In this document: piece by piece, positions 9,997 to 17,980 of the stretch
Numbering within the stretch: position 1 is the first letter of the stretch
Layout of the letters: the number at the start of each line of letters is the position of its first letter
Assembly (NCBI RefSeq): GCF_901482695.1
Contig: NZ_LR590484.1
Location: 1,364,001-1,428,000 of the forward strand
DNA: 64,000 nucleotides
DNA from: Sphingobacterium thalpophilum
Lineage (GTDB): Bacteria; Bacteroidota; Bacteroidia; Sphingobacteriales; Sphingobacteriaceae
Reading direction: 5' to 3'
The notes under the pieces: generated by a model
Seen by the model: only the letters and a program-made list of their open reading frames with translations
Database searches by the model: none
Told to the model about the DNA's origin: nothing
Program-made: the position numbers and the translations under genes

Positions 9997-10007
9997 AATC
10001 TATTCCT

Positions 10008-11510
10008 TTAGTTCCAATAATTATTTAATTGCATATATGGATTGTTTGTTAATGCCGACTTATCAATTGGCCAAGTCCAACCTCCCGCGTTGAATGCAGC
10101 AACAGACATAGGGGCATAGGTATATTCAGAATTAATGACCTTTTTGGTGCGCACCAGATCATAAAAGAAATTTGCCTCTCCCAATAATTCTCTTACACGT
10201 TCCCACCAAATTGCGTCCTTCAGTTCTTCGCCGCTATGCCGTATAGGAGCCGCTTTGGCGCGGTTGCGAATTACATTGACCACAGTCCGAGCCTCTTCAT
10301 CTTTTCCCAGTTCGGCCAAGGCTTCCGCCCTCAATAAGATCGGGTCAGCATAACGGAAAACCATCTGATTATCGTCGGGGTTGTTGTCTTCACCCTCTTC
10401 CATAAATACATTCGAAAATTTAAGACACTGAAAATCACCGTTCGTTGCGTAAATATCTTTGTCAAACCAGTACACTTTCCGCTGATCATCTTCGGCCGGC
10501 GGATACATTTTTTCCATAAACTTAGGATCGTAATAGATGTATGATTTTGTCGTCACTTTGTTAGGAGCATGTAGCACATAATCCGAATAAGAGGCCGATA
10601 AATGAAAGCTCTCTCCATAATTGAAATTTTGAACAATTTCAAACAGCCCTTCTTTTGTGCGACCTTTAAAAATTTCTTTGGTCCTGCTCAGATCCAATAA
10701 GGCGTAGGCCCCGCCGTTTTCTTCCATCAGTTCTCTTCCCATATCCGCAACTTTCTGATATAGCACAGTTTTATCATCGGTACCTAACCCCGCTATCCAC
10801 ATGTTAATATGCATATTCAGTGCTAATGCTGCACCACGCATCGCTTTCACAGCTACGATAGATGGATCATCATAAGTCCAGGGCAGATCCTTATACGTCG
10901 CATCTAGGTCCGCCGACAGGTTTTTTAATACTGTAAACATATTGGTCCGTGGTAATGGACTCGTATTTATATCTGTATAATAAGGCACGTCGCCATATAA
11001 ACGTACCATAAAAAAGTAAGCCAGCGAACGTAGAAAAACTGCTTCGGCTTTGTACGCTTTTTTCATGTTTTCACTAAGGAAGGGCATCTCCCGAGTTTCC
11101 AGCTGGTAAATTACAATATTGGCGTTTTGAACCATCTTATAAAAGTTGTTCCACTGTGTTATTTTGGGGAAGCCGAAATATGAAAAATCGGGCTCCCTTG
11201 CCATTAGTGTATTGAGGTCATTATTTTTAAGGTAAGTGATATAATCTCTTCCAGATCCGCCCGTTGCACTTGTCCTATTCGTTGGAGCGCAACGCAAGTC
11301 CCCAGAAGCAGGGAAAAAGATATTAGTCATTGTCGCTTCCCTGAAAGTTGAATATATTCCACCCATATACTGTTCCACATCCGCCTGCCGGGTCCAATAA
11401 TTATTCCCGGTCAACTTATCGATCTGCGTGATATCTAGAAAACCCTTTCCGCATGAGCTCAAACCTAAAGAAGCTCCTAAAATAATTAGATATAAAAATG
11501 TCTTTTTCAT
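10008..11510 (-). CDS. RagB/SusD-family nutrient-binding lipoprotein
   Basis: SusD-type surface lipoprotein that caps its partner SusC transporter and binds the nutrient. The lipobox is LSSC. The SusD-like N-terminal TPR segment carries the hallmark RSLAYFFMVRLYGDVP near residue 150. The C-terminal half has RYADPILLRAEALAELG and a RVRELLGEANFFYDLVR segment, and the length (500 residues) is usual. It lies 12 bases after its SusC (11523-14684). Confidence 0.95.
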   Translation of the reverse strand: MKKTFLYLIILGASLGLSSCGKGFLDITQIDKLTGNNYWTRQADVEQYMGGIYSTFREATMTNIFFPASGDLRCAPTNRTSATGGSGRDYITYLKNNDLNTLMAREPDFSYFGFPKITQWNNFYKMVQNANIVIYQLETREMPFLSENMKKAYKAEAVFLRSLAYFFMVRLYGDVPYYTDINTSPLPRTNMFTVLKNLSADLDATYKDLPWTYDDPSIVAVKAMRGAALALNMHINMWIAGLGTDDKTVLYQKVADMGRELMEENGGAYALLDLSRTKEIFKGRTKEGLFEIVQNFNYGESFHLSASYSDYVLHAPNKVTTKSYIYYDPKFMEKMYPPAEDDQRKVYWFDKDIYATNGDFQCLKFSNVFMEEGEDNNPDDNQMVFRYADPILLRAEALAELGKDEEARTVVNVIRNRAKAAPIRHSGEELKDAIWWERVRELLGEANFFYDLVRTKKVINSEYTYAPMSVAAFNAGGWTWPIDKSALTNNPYMQLNNYWN

Positions 11511-11522
11511 AATAATTAGAAC

Positions 11523-14500
11523 TTAGAATTGTACACTTACCCCCAAAGAATAGGTTCTTCTACTTGGATATCCATTGGAACCGTCGCGTCCTACGCCGGT
11601 AACCAGCTCTGGATCAGGTCCAGAGTATTTGCTAAACGTATACACGTTATTTGCAGTCAGATTGATCCGTGCCGATGATATGCCAAAGCGGCGGGCCCAG
11701 TCTCTGTCAAAATTATACCCCACTGTGATCGAGTTAATCTTTACATAAGATCCATCTTCCATAAACATTGTCGAATTATACCGATAGGGATTATATAGTG
11801 TCAGACGCGTAAAATCTGATACATTCGGATAATCCGCATTATCGCCAAGCTGCCGCCACACATTATAAGCGTCCAGAGGGACATATGCTCCCGGAGCTCC
11901 ATTTCCGTAATTTTGCCCACTTGGGTCCGAGTAGTTACGGAATCGATCAGTCAAAGCGGTATTTAGAATATCGCGGTCCAGCGTATAGGATAGTTGTGTA
12001 CGCAAAGACCAATTTTTAAACCGGCTATATAGGTACAATCCACCAGTAATCCCCGGCTGCGAATTTCCGACATATACCAAATCATTTTCATCGAGAATAT
12101 AATCTCCATTTAGATCCGTAAAAATAGGGTCTCCGGCGCGGAAGAATTTACCTTCGTTCATTTGTCCTCCCGCTCGATAACGAAGGCCTGTCAAGGGATT
12201 TACCGGTACCTGATCATCCGATGTATACACCCCTTTATAATCATACAATACAAAAGTGAATGCATTGCGACCCAAGCGGTAAAATTGTGGCAGGTTATAA
12301 CCTGAGTTGTCAGCTTGCAACAACTGACGTGCGCCATCGGGTAAAGAGGTTACATAATCTCGGTTTATAGCAAATGTCGCTGTCGTATTGAGCTCCCAGT
12401 CCGAACTTGCCAGTTTTGGCCTATATTGTATACTTAACTCATGCCCTCTATTGACCATGGCCGATTCATTTGTTAACACGTTTGCAAAAGCATTGTGGTT
12501 CGCAATCGGTTTTTTACGCAAAATCTTATCGGACTGCTTGTAGTATGTTTCATATGTAACGTATAAAGAGCTATTGAAAAACCCTAATTCTGCAGCCAGC
12601 GACCACTGCGTGGTCGATTGGGGAACCAAACCTGTATTTGGCGCAATCTGTAGATCCAGTGATGTGGTGGGCCTATTATTATAACGTTCATCATCCACCT
12701 TATACCATCCATAAATATCTGACAGTGATCCTGACGGGGAAATAGTCCGCCCGACCGACCCTCTTAAGAAGCCTGTGTCCCACCATTCCACATCTTCCAT
12801 AAATTTCTCTTTCTTAAAATTCCAACGTAGGCCCGCCGAAGGATTTTTGGTCCAAGGCGTTGCGCCCCCTGTCAACGAGCTACCATCAATTCGATAGGTC
12901 AGATCAAGAATATACTTAGCATCATAGTTGTAAGAAAAACTTCCGGCATAGGCGACCGATCTGAAATTATTCAATGAGTTTAATAAACCGCCCAACGTGT
13001 TCCGTGTATTATAACTGATACCCGTCTGAAACTGATCATTTGCTGTTCCCCGAACCTTGGAAAGGTCTTCCGACGAAGCCGATATTTCCATTTCCGTAAA
13101 TCCGTACACATTAAAAAGGTGCTTCTCTTTTATTGCTTTTACGTAGGATAGTTGATTGCGGTTATACACTTTACTCTTGTTGCTGTAATAACTGTAAACT
13201 TCAGAAGAATTGCCCAGAAGCACCTCTGGTGTATAACGATCCTTAGTTGCTGTTGTATAGTTATAATTTAATGTCACCGACGCCCTCACATCCTTGATGG
13301 GCACATACTGCAATTCCAATTGGCCGACATAGTTACCAGTCTTGTTTTGATCATCGACACCAAGTGCCGATAGAGCTCCCATACTACCTGAGAATAACGA
13401 GGGAGAAGGATAAAGTGACGTCGTGTTAACAGACTTTCCCACCCCCGTTTGCATTAGGGCGTTACCTGAGCCCATCTTGTTTTGCGCCAAGTTCACATTG
13501 ATATTCGTCATCATTCTAAAGCGGTCACTAGGCTCATATTGCATATTGGATTGCAGCGTGTATCTTTTAAAGCCTGTATTGGCAATGATACCGTTCTCGT
13601 CGTAGTAATTCATATTCGCTTTGTAATTGAATACACGTTGGCCCCCAGATATATTCACATTGTGTGTCTGGTTATAGGTATTGCGATAGAAAAAAGATTG
13701 CCAGTCGGTTGAGTTGTTATAATACGGGTTAAGAGAATCTGCCAATATAGGTGAATCATTGATACGACGCAATGCAGCAGCCAGGGTGGTGTCGTTCATC
13801 AAGATTTGCTCTATACGAACCATCCGCTCACCTTTACCGCCGATCACCTTGCGTAGCTGAGGTACCGCAGATAAGAAAAACTGTCCTTGGTATTGTACAA
13901 TCGGTACTTTTGAATTGCCTCGTTTAGTACGTACTTGGATAACACCATAAGCCCCACGTGAGCCATATAAAGCTGTTGCTTGTGCATCCTTCATAACAGT
14001 GATATCTTCGATATCTTCAGGTGGGATCATGGAAATTGGCGATACCCCTGGCCCCGCAGTCTCAAAACCGTACTGGTACCCCGAGTTGTCATCAATAGGA
14101 ACGCCGTCTATAACGAACAGTGGGGACGTGGGCGTCACAAAGGTATTGTCGCCACTGCCTGAAACATTGAAATTGGACATACCGCGGATGGCCATGGTTC
14201 CGCGCATACCTGGGCTCCCGGTATTGTTCTGAATATTCAGACCCGCAACTTTACCTTGTAACAGGTCAACAAAGTTTCCAGAAGGGATATCCTGTATTTC
14301 TTTACCAGAAATTGTGACAACCGAGCCGGTCAATGTTTCTCTTTTGCGCTGTTGATATCCTACGACAACTGTCTCTTCAAGCTCTTGCGCTGTGCTCTCC
14401 AAGGTTATATTATATTCTTTTTTCCCTGCGACAATGGTATATTTTTCTGTACGATACCCCTGATAAGAAAACACCATCACGCCGCTGTTAGGTACAGAAA

Positions 14501-14684
14501 TTACAAATCGCCCATCGTCGCCTGTTTTTCCTAGATCTCTCCTGGGGTTTTCCAATCGTATAGATACGCCACTGAGCGCCCTATTGTCATTCCCTTTCAC
14601 TATCCCCTTGATCATGGTCTGTGCCCAAGCCTCCTCCATAAACAAAGTGCAAATGAAAGTAAATAGTATACAAATTTTTTTCAT
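11523..14684 (-). CDS. SusC/RagA-family TonB-linked outer membrane transporter
   Basis: TonB-dependent outer-membrane importer of the SusC/RagA type. After a signal peptide ending in AWAQ come a carboxypeptidase-D regulatory-like domain (about residues 22-100), a plug domain with the family signature PSGNFVDLLQGKVAGLNIQ and VMKDAQATALYGSRG, and a beta-barrel to the C terminus ending in Phe (SLGVSVQF). The start is placed at 14684 (MKKICIL) rather than at the in-frame upstream Met at 14717, because it puts the signal peptide first and leaves a 29-base gap instead of an overlap with the preceding gene. It pairs with the SusD just downstream. Confidence 0.95.
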   Translation of the reverse strand: MKKICILFTFICTLFMEEAWAQTMIKGIVKGNDNRALSGVSIRLENPRRDLGKTGDDGRFVISVPNSGVMVFSYQGYRTEKYTIVAGKKEYNITLESTAQELEETVVVGYQQRKRETLTGSVVTISGKEIQDIPSGNFVDLLQGKVAGLNIQNNTGSPGMRGTMAIRGMSNFNVSGSGDNTFVTPTSPLFVIDGVPIDDNSGYQYGFETAGPGVSPISMIPPEDIEDITVMKDAQATALYGSRGAYGVIQVRTKRGNSKVPIVQYQGQFFLSAVPQLRKVIGGKGERMVRIEQILMNDTTLAAALRRINDSPILADSLNPYYNNSTDWQSFFYRNTYNQTHNVNISGGQRVFNYKANMNYYDENGIIANTGFKRYTLQSNMQYEPSDRFRMMTNINVNLAQNKMGSGNALMQTGVGKSVNTTSLYPSPSLFSGSMGALSALGVDDQNKTGNYVGQLELQYVPIKDVRASVTLNYNYTTATKDRYTPEVLLGNSSEVYSYYSNKSKVYNRNQLSYVKAIKEKHLFNVYGFTEMEISASSEDLSKVRGTANDQFQTGISYNTRNTLGGLLNSLNNFRSVAYAGSFSYNYDAKYILDLTYRIDGSSLTGGATPWTKNPSAGLRWNFKKEKFMEDVEWWDTGFLRGSVGRTISPSGSLSDIYGWYKVDDERYNNRPTTSLDLQIAPNTGLVPQSTTQWSLAAELGFFNSSLYVTYETYYKQSDKILRKKPIANHNAFANVLTNESAMVNRGHELSIQYRPKLASSDWELNTTATFAINRDYVTSLPDGARQLLQADNSGYNLPQFYRLGRNAFTFVLYDYKGVYTSDDQVPVNPLTGLRYRAGGQMNEGKFFRAGDPIFTDLNGDYILDENDLVYVGNSQPGITGGLYLYSRFKNWSLRTQLSYTLDRDILNTALTDRFRNYSDPSGQNYGNGAPGAYVPLDAYNVWRQLGDNADYPNVSDFTRLTLYNPYRYNSTMFMEDGSYVKINSITVGYNFDRDWARRFGISSARINLTANNVYTFSKYSGPDPELVTGVGRDGSNGYPSRRTYSLGVSVQF

Positions 14685-14713
14685 AATCTTCAAGCTAATT
14701 AGTTGGTCGGTCA

Positions 14714-15754
14714 TCATTCAAACTTTGGTGTTTCATACATGAAACGGAACTGTATTTCCCAGTCTCCTTCCTCATAGATTTCAAATTGCATCCGTAGGCC
14801 ACAGTCCTGTAAGAAACCAAACTGATTGCGCCGGCGGAATTTAAAATCCATCACAGCCGCTCCGCCATCAGCAGTTGTATAATCGGTTTTAATGGGCGCC
14901 AATGGTATGGGATAAGCAACATCGTAGATGACTTTCCCATTTTCAAACCTGTGGTTAAATCCATGAACCAGTTTACCCCATTCTGTAGCTGCAAATTTCC
15001 TGACGTCGATTGGCCGACCTAAAGAATCCAAAAAGCTTATTGTTAATGTCTTGTTCCCTTTATCTTTGCTTTCCAGTTTATTAAAATAGACATTGATCTC
15101 ATTGGGAAAAATAAGTAGATCCGTTCGTTCACCTAATAAATTAGTGGTGGTTATAGGATGGGTATAAGGCAATGGTGACAATCCCGTCACAGGATCCATA
15201 ATACTGGGTTCGAAAGGACGTTCACGATACGGTTTCAATTTGAAGTTTCTCAGATACCTACGCCCTCCTGTATTGCTCACCTCGATATCGAATACATATC
15301 CAGAGTCGGGCTGGGTCTTGACAAAGTTTGAATTCACAGACTGCCCCCAGAAATTGATATTTCCTGATTTCTGAAGTATCTCGAGAATTGGTCGATATTC
15401 GGTCTTACGTTTATTTTCGATCTCTTCAAGCGATTTCTCCTCACCGCTATATGATTTTGTCCAGACTTTTACTGGAAATTTATCTTCAAAAAGTACGGAT
15501 GGCTGACCATCAATATCCCGTACATTCACAATTTTAAAGGTCAATGGCTGTGAAGTGTTCTGCCCGATGTTGACAATATTGTTGTAAAACGTGTTTCTTC
15601 CCAATAAGGGCATGAATTCATTGGTATTATAGACCACATCAGTTCCTAGGGAGTCCTGGTCATCAGGAATAAATTTTTTGCATGACATGAGCATGAAAAG
15701 TCCTACCCCGATCATTAGTAGCTGTTTTACTGATTTTAATATTTTCATTTTCAT
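14714..15754 (-). CDS. DUF5007-like lipoprotein
   Basis: Lipoprotein (lipobox LMSC) of about 346 residues that looks like the DUF5007 family found in SusC/SusD loci of Sphingobacteria. It is beta-rich; a middle segment with YLRNFKLKPYRERPFEPS and a C-terminal strand-rich part with WEIQFRFMYETPKFE are visible. No catalytic motif is evident. It starts 1 base after the fasciclin stop codon, so translation is probably coupled. By position it is an accessory binding protein of the first uptake pair. Confidence 0.7.
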   Translation of the reverse strand: MKMKILKSVKQLLMIGVGLFMLMSCKKFIPDDQDSLGTDVVYNTNEFMPLLGRNTFYNNIVNIGQNTSQPLTFKIVNVRDIDGQPSVLFEDKFPVKVWTKSYSGEEKSLEEIENKRKTEYRPILEILQKSGNINFWGQSVNSNFVKTQPDSGYVFDIEVSNTGGRRYLRNFKLKPYRERPFEPSIMDPVTGLSPLPYTHPITTTNLLGERTDLLIFPNEINVYFNKLESKDKGNKTLTISFLDSLGRPIDVRKFAATEWGKLVHGFNHRFENGKVIYDVAYPIPLAPIKTDYTTADGGAAVMDFKFRRRNQFGFLQDCGLRMQFEIYEEGDWEIQFRFMYETPKFE

Positions 15755-15755
15755 G

Positions 15756-16427
15756 CTATTTATTTAATAACTTAGCCAGTTTACTAAATCCGAAATTATG
15801 ACTAGGAGCCAGCACGTGTAGCATACCGTTGCGTGTGCGAATATTCACAACTGAGGTTGCACTCTCCTGCCAGTAACGCTGAAAAATAGACCTATTCATA
15901 TCGCTCAATATAATCTGCTGTTGCCCCCCACCTATTATTCCAGATGCAGAGGTCACTTTATATTTTAAGCTCATATCATAGTCATCTACTGATTTGATCA
16001 CCTTACCTTCAACGAAATTCCGCAGATAAGGGGTATCGTATATACCTTCAAAGGCATAATGGTAGGTTAGGCTATCAAGAATTAACTGGGGAATGTCCTC
16101 AAGATATAGAGGGAGTCTGTTTCCTGCTTTTCGAACGCCATTCATTGCGTCGAGTGCATTGGTGAAACTACTGTTTGTCATGGCGAAAAATGTAAGCTTT
16201 GCATCGGTATCTTTCAGTTTGGCCCGTATAGCTGGGACACGCTCCAGTACCAGCAATAAAGAGTCATAGGTAGTCCCCTGAGACTCCAGAAATTCGAGCG
16301 AAGTGCCGTCATATTCAGTATATCTCAGTTCAAAGTTTTCATAATAATTATTGCCTTTTTTACAACCCACTATCCCCGCCAGCAATACAATTAGAAAAAA
16401 GCCTAAAAAAATATTTTTGTTTTTCAT
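15756..16427 (-). CDS. Fasciclin-domain lipoprotein
   Basis: Second FAS1 lipoprotein of the locus. The lipobox is IVGC; the FAS1 box begins with FLESQGTTYDSLLLVLER, continues with LTFFAMTNSSF, and closes with RNGMLHVLAPSHNFGF. The start is taken at 16427 (MKNKNIF), 14 bases after the SusD stop; a Met at 16451 would overlap SusD and place non-signal residues ahead of the signal peptide. It is only distantly similar to the FAS1 protein at 9241-9996. Confidence 0.83.
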   Translation of the reverse strand: MKNKNIFLGFFLIVLLAGIVGCKKGNNYYENFELRYTEYDGTSLEFLESQGTTYDSLLLVLERVPAIRAKLKDTDAKLTFFAMTNSSFTNALDAMNGVRKAGNRLPLYLEDIPQLILDSLTYHYAFEGIYDTPYLRNFVEGKVIKSVDDYDMSLKYKVTSASGIIGGGQQQIILSDMNRSIFQRYWQESATSVVNIRTRNGMLHVLAPSHNFGFSKLAKLLNK

Positions 16428-16441
16428 GATCATCTGTTCTG

Positions 16442-17959
16442 TTATTTCCAATATGCGTTTTGCTCCAGTTTGGAATTTCGTTCAAGCACATCTGTAGAGA
16501 TCGGCCAATAGATTCCACCTTTTTGAATCAAATCGTTCATGACCGGATTATTTTTCTTAATCTTTGCCAAACGGACCTGGTCGTACCAGCGCCAGCCTTC
16601 TCCCATCAGTTCGCGTCTTCTCTCCAAGAAGATCTCTTCCAGAAGATCCTTCGGTGAGTTACTTATATATGGTTTGAGACCACGACGTTCTTTAATAATA
16701 TTGAGGTATTTGATGGCGTCATCGCGTTGGTTGAGTACAGCTTTAGCTTCAGCTTGCAACAAATATATTTCTTCCAGCCTTGTAAAAACTAGATTGGATC
16801 CAAAAATGGAGAAATCAGAATCTCCTCCACCATTACGAATCACCTTGATTTTACTAAAGATTGGGATATCGCCATTATAATTGGTGAAGTAATTGGTCCG
16901 GACCAACCCCGATATGGAATCAATACCAAAGCGCGTATCGTTAACATCATCGAACAATTTATTAATGGTATCTCTACCGACATAGATATCGGGTTTGGCT
17001 TTTGTGACAATTGGGTAACCCAAGGTCAGCGATTCGATATGCCCAGTATTTGCTGCCTCCCCCAATTCATAGGAAGAGCGGATGGCCAATATTTGGGCGC
17101 GTGTACTTGGGCCAAAAAGCCCTTCGGTCGGATTCACTAATGCAGGTGTTGACAATAACTCCAGCGAAGCTTGTCCAAAGTTGTCAATCACAAATTTTGA
17201 GTATACCTCCGCATTAATATACTTGCCCTGCCATGCTGCCACATGCGCTAAAAGCGAATAGGCGGTAATTTTATTAACTAATACACCAACCCAAATAGCG
17301 TATTGTTCACCATAATAAGTCTGCGTGCCTACAGCATATCGATAGGGCAGATCTTGTGCTGCGGCCAATAGTTCCGACTCAGCAAAAGCCAAAACCGTAG
17401 CTTCGGTAGACCTTCCCACCTCCACAAATGAGCCATTGTCATAAGAGTCTTTCAGCAGAGGTACGTCCCCCCATATACGGACCATATAGAAGTACATTAA
17501 AGCGCGAATCGTACGAGCTTGGGCGACATCATATTTCATATCCCGCTCGGTATAGCGTTTATCTTTCTCCATAACTTCTGGAGCGCGTTCAATAAAAAGC
17601 GATGCCGCATTGATGACCGCATAGAATCTGCGCCAATCGGTCAGATCCTTGATTAATGGATACGCAGCTTTTAGTTTATTTTCTTGCACTACCCGAAGAT
17701 CAGCACGAGAATATGGCGTGAAATCACCATAACGCATCTCTCCGTATACCCAATGTCCGTAATTATCAACCAGTGCGGCCCGCATTAAACCGTAGATACC
17801 CATCAAATGCGCCCGGGTATCAGATATGGATTGCCATTCCAATTTCTCAGAGCCGAGATTGGATGCTACTATATCCAATTTTTTGTTACACGAACTCGTA
17901 ATCACATTGACGCTCAATACTATCAATAAAATTACGGCCCATCGATTATATCTTTTCAT
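16442..17959 (-). CDS. RagB/SusD-family nutrient-binding lipoprotein
   Basis: SusD-type lipoprotein of the first uptake pair. The lipobox is TSSC. The TPR segment includes RTIRALMYFYMVRIWGDVPLL near residue 155, and the C-terminal part has LEEIYLLQAEAKAVLNQ and ERRRELMGEGWRWYDQVR, both standard for the family. Length is 505 residues. It follows its SusC (17981-20914) after 21 bases. Confidence 0.95.
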   Translation of the reverse strand: MKRYNRWAVILLIVLSVNVITSSCNKKLDIVASNLGSEKLEWQSISDTRAHLMGIYGLMRAALVDNYGHWVYGEMRYGDFTPYSRADLRVVQENKLKAAYPLIKDLTDWRRFYAVINAASLFIERAPEVMEKDKRYTERDMKYDVAQARTIRALMYFYMVRIWGDVPLLKDSYDNGSFVEVGRSTEATVLAFAESELLAAAQDLPYRYAVGTQTYYGEQYAIWVGVLVNKITAYSLLAHVAAWQGKYINAEVYSKFVIDNFGQASLELLSTPALVNPTEGLFGPSTRAQILAIRSSYELGEAANTGHIESLTLGYPIVTKAKPDIYVGRDTINKLFDDVNDTRFGIDSISGLVRTNYFTNYNGDIPIFSKIKVIRNGGGDSDFSIFGSNLVFTRLEEIYLLQAEAKAVLNQRDDAIKYLNIIKERRGLKPYISNSPKDLLEEIFLERRRELMGEGWRWYDQVRLAKIKKNNPVMNDLIQKGGIYWPISTDVLERNSKLEQNAYWK

Positions 17960-17980
17960 AGTCTTTTCTATATTAAATAA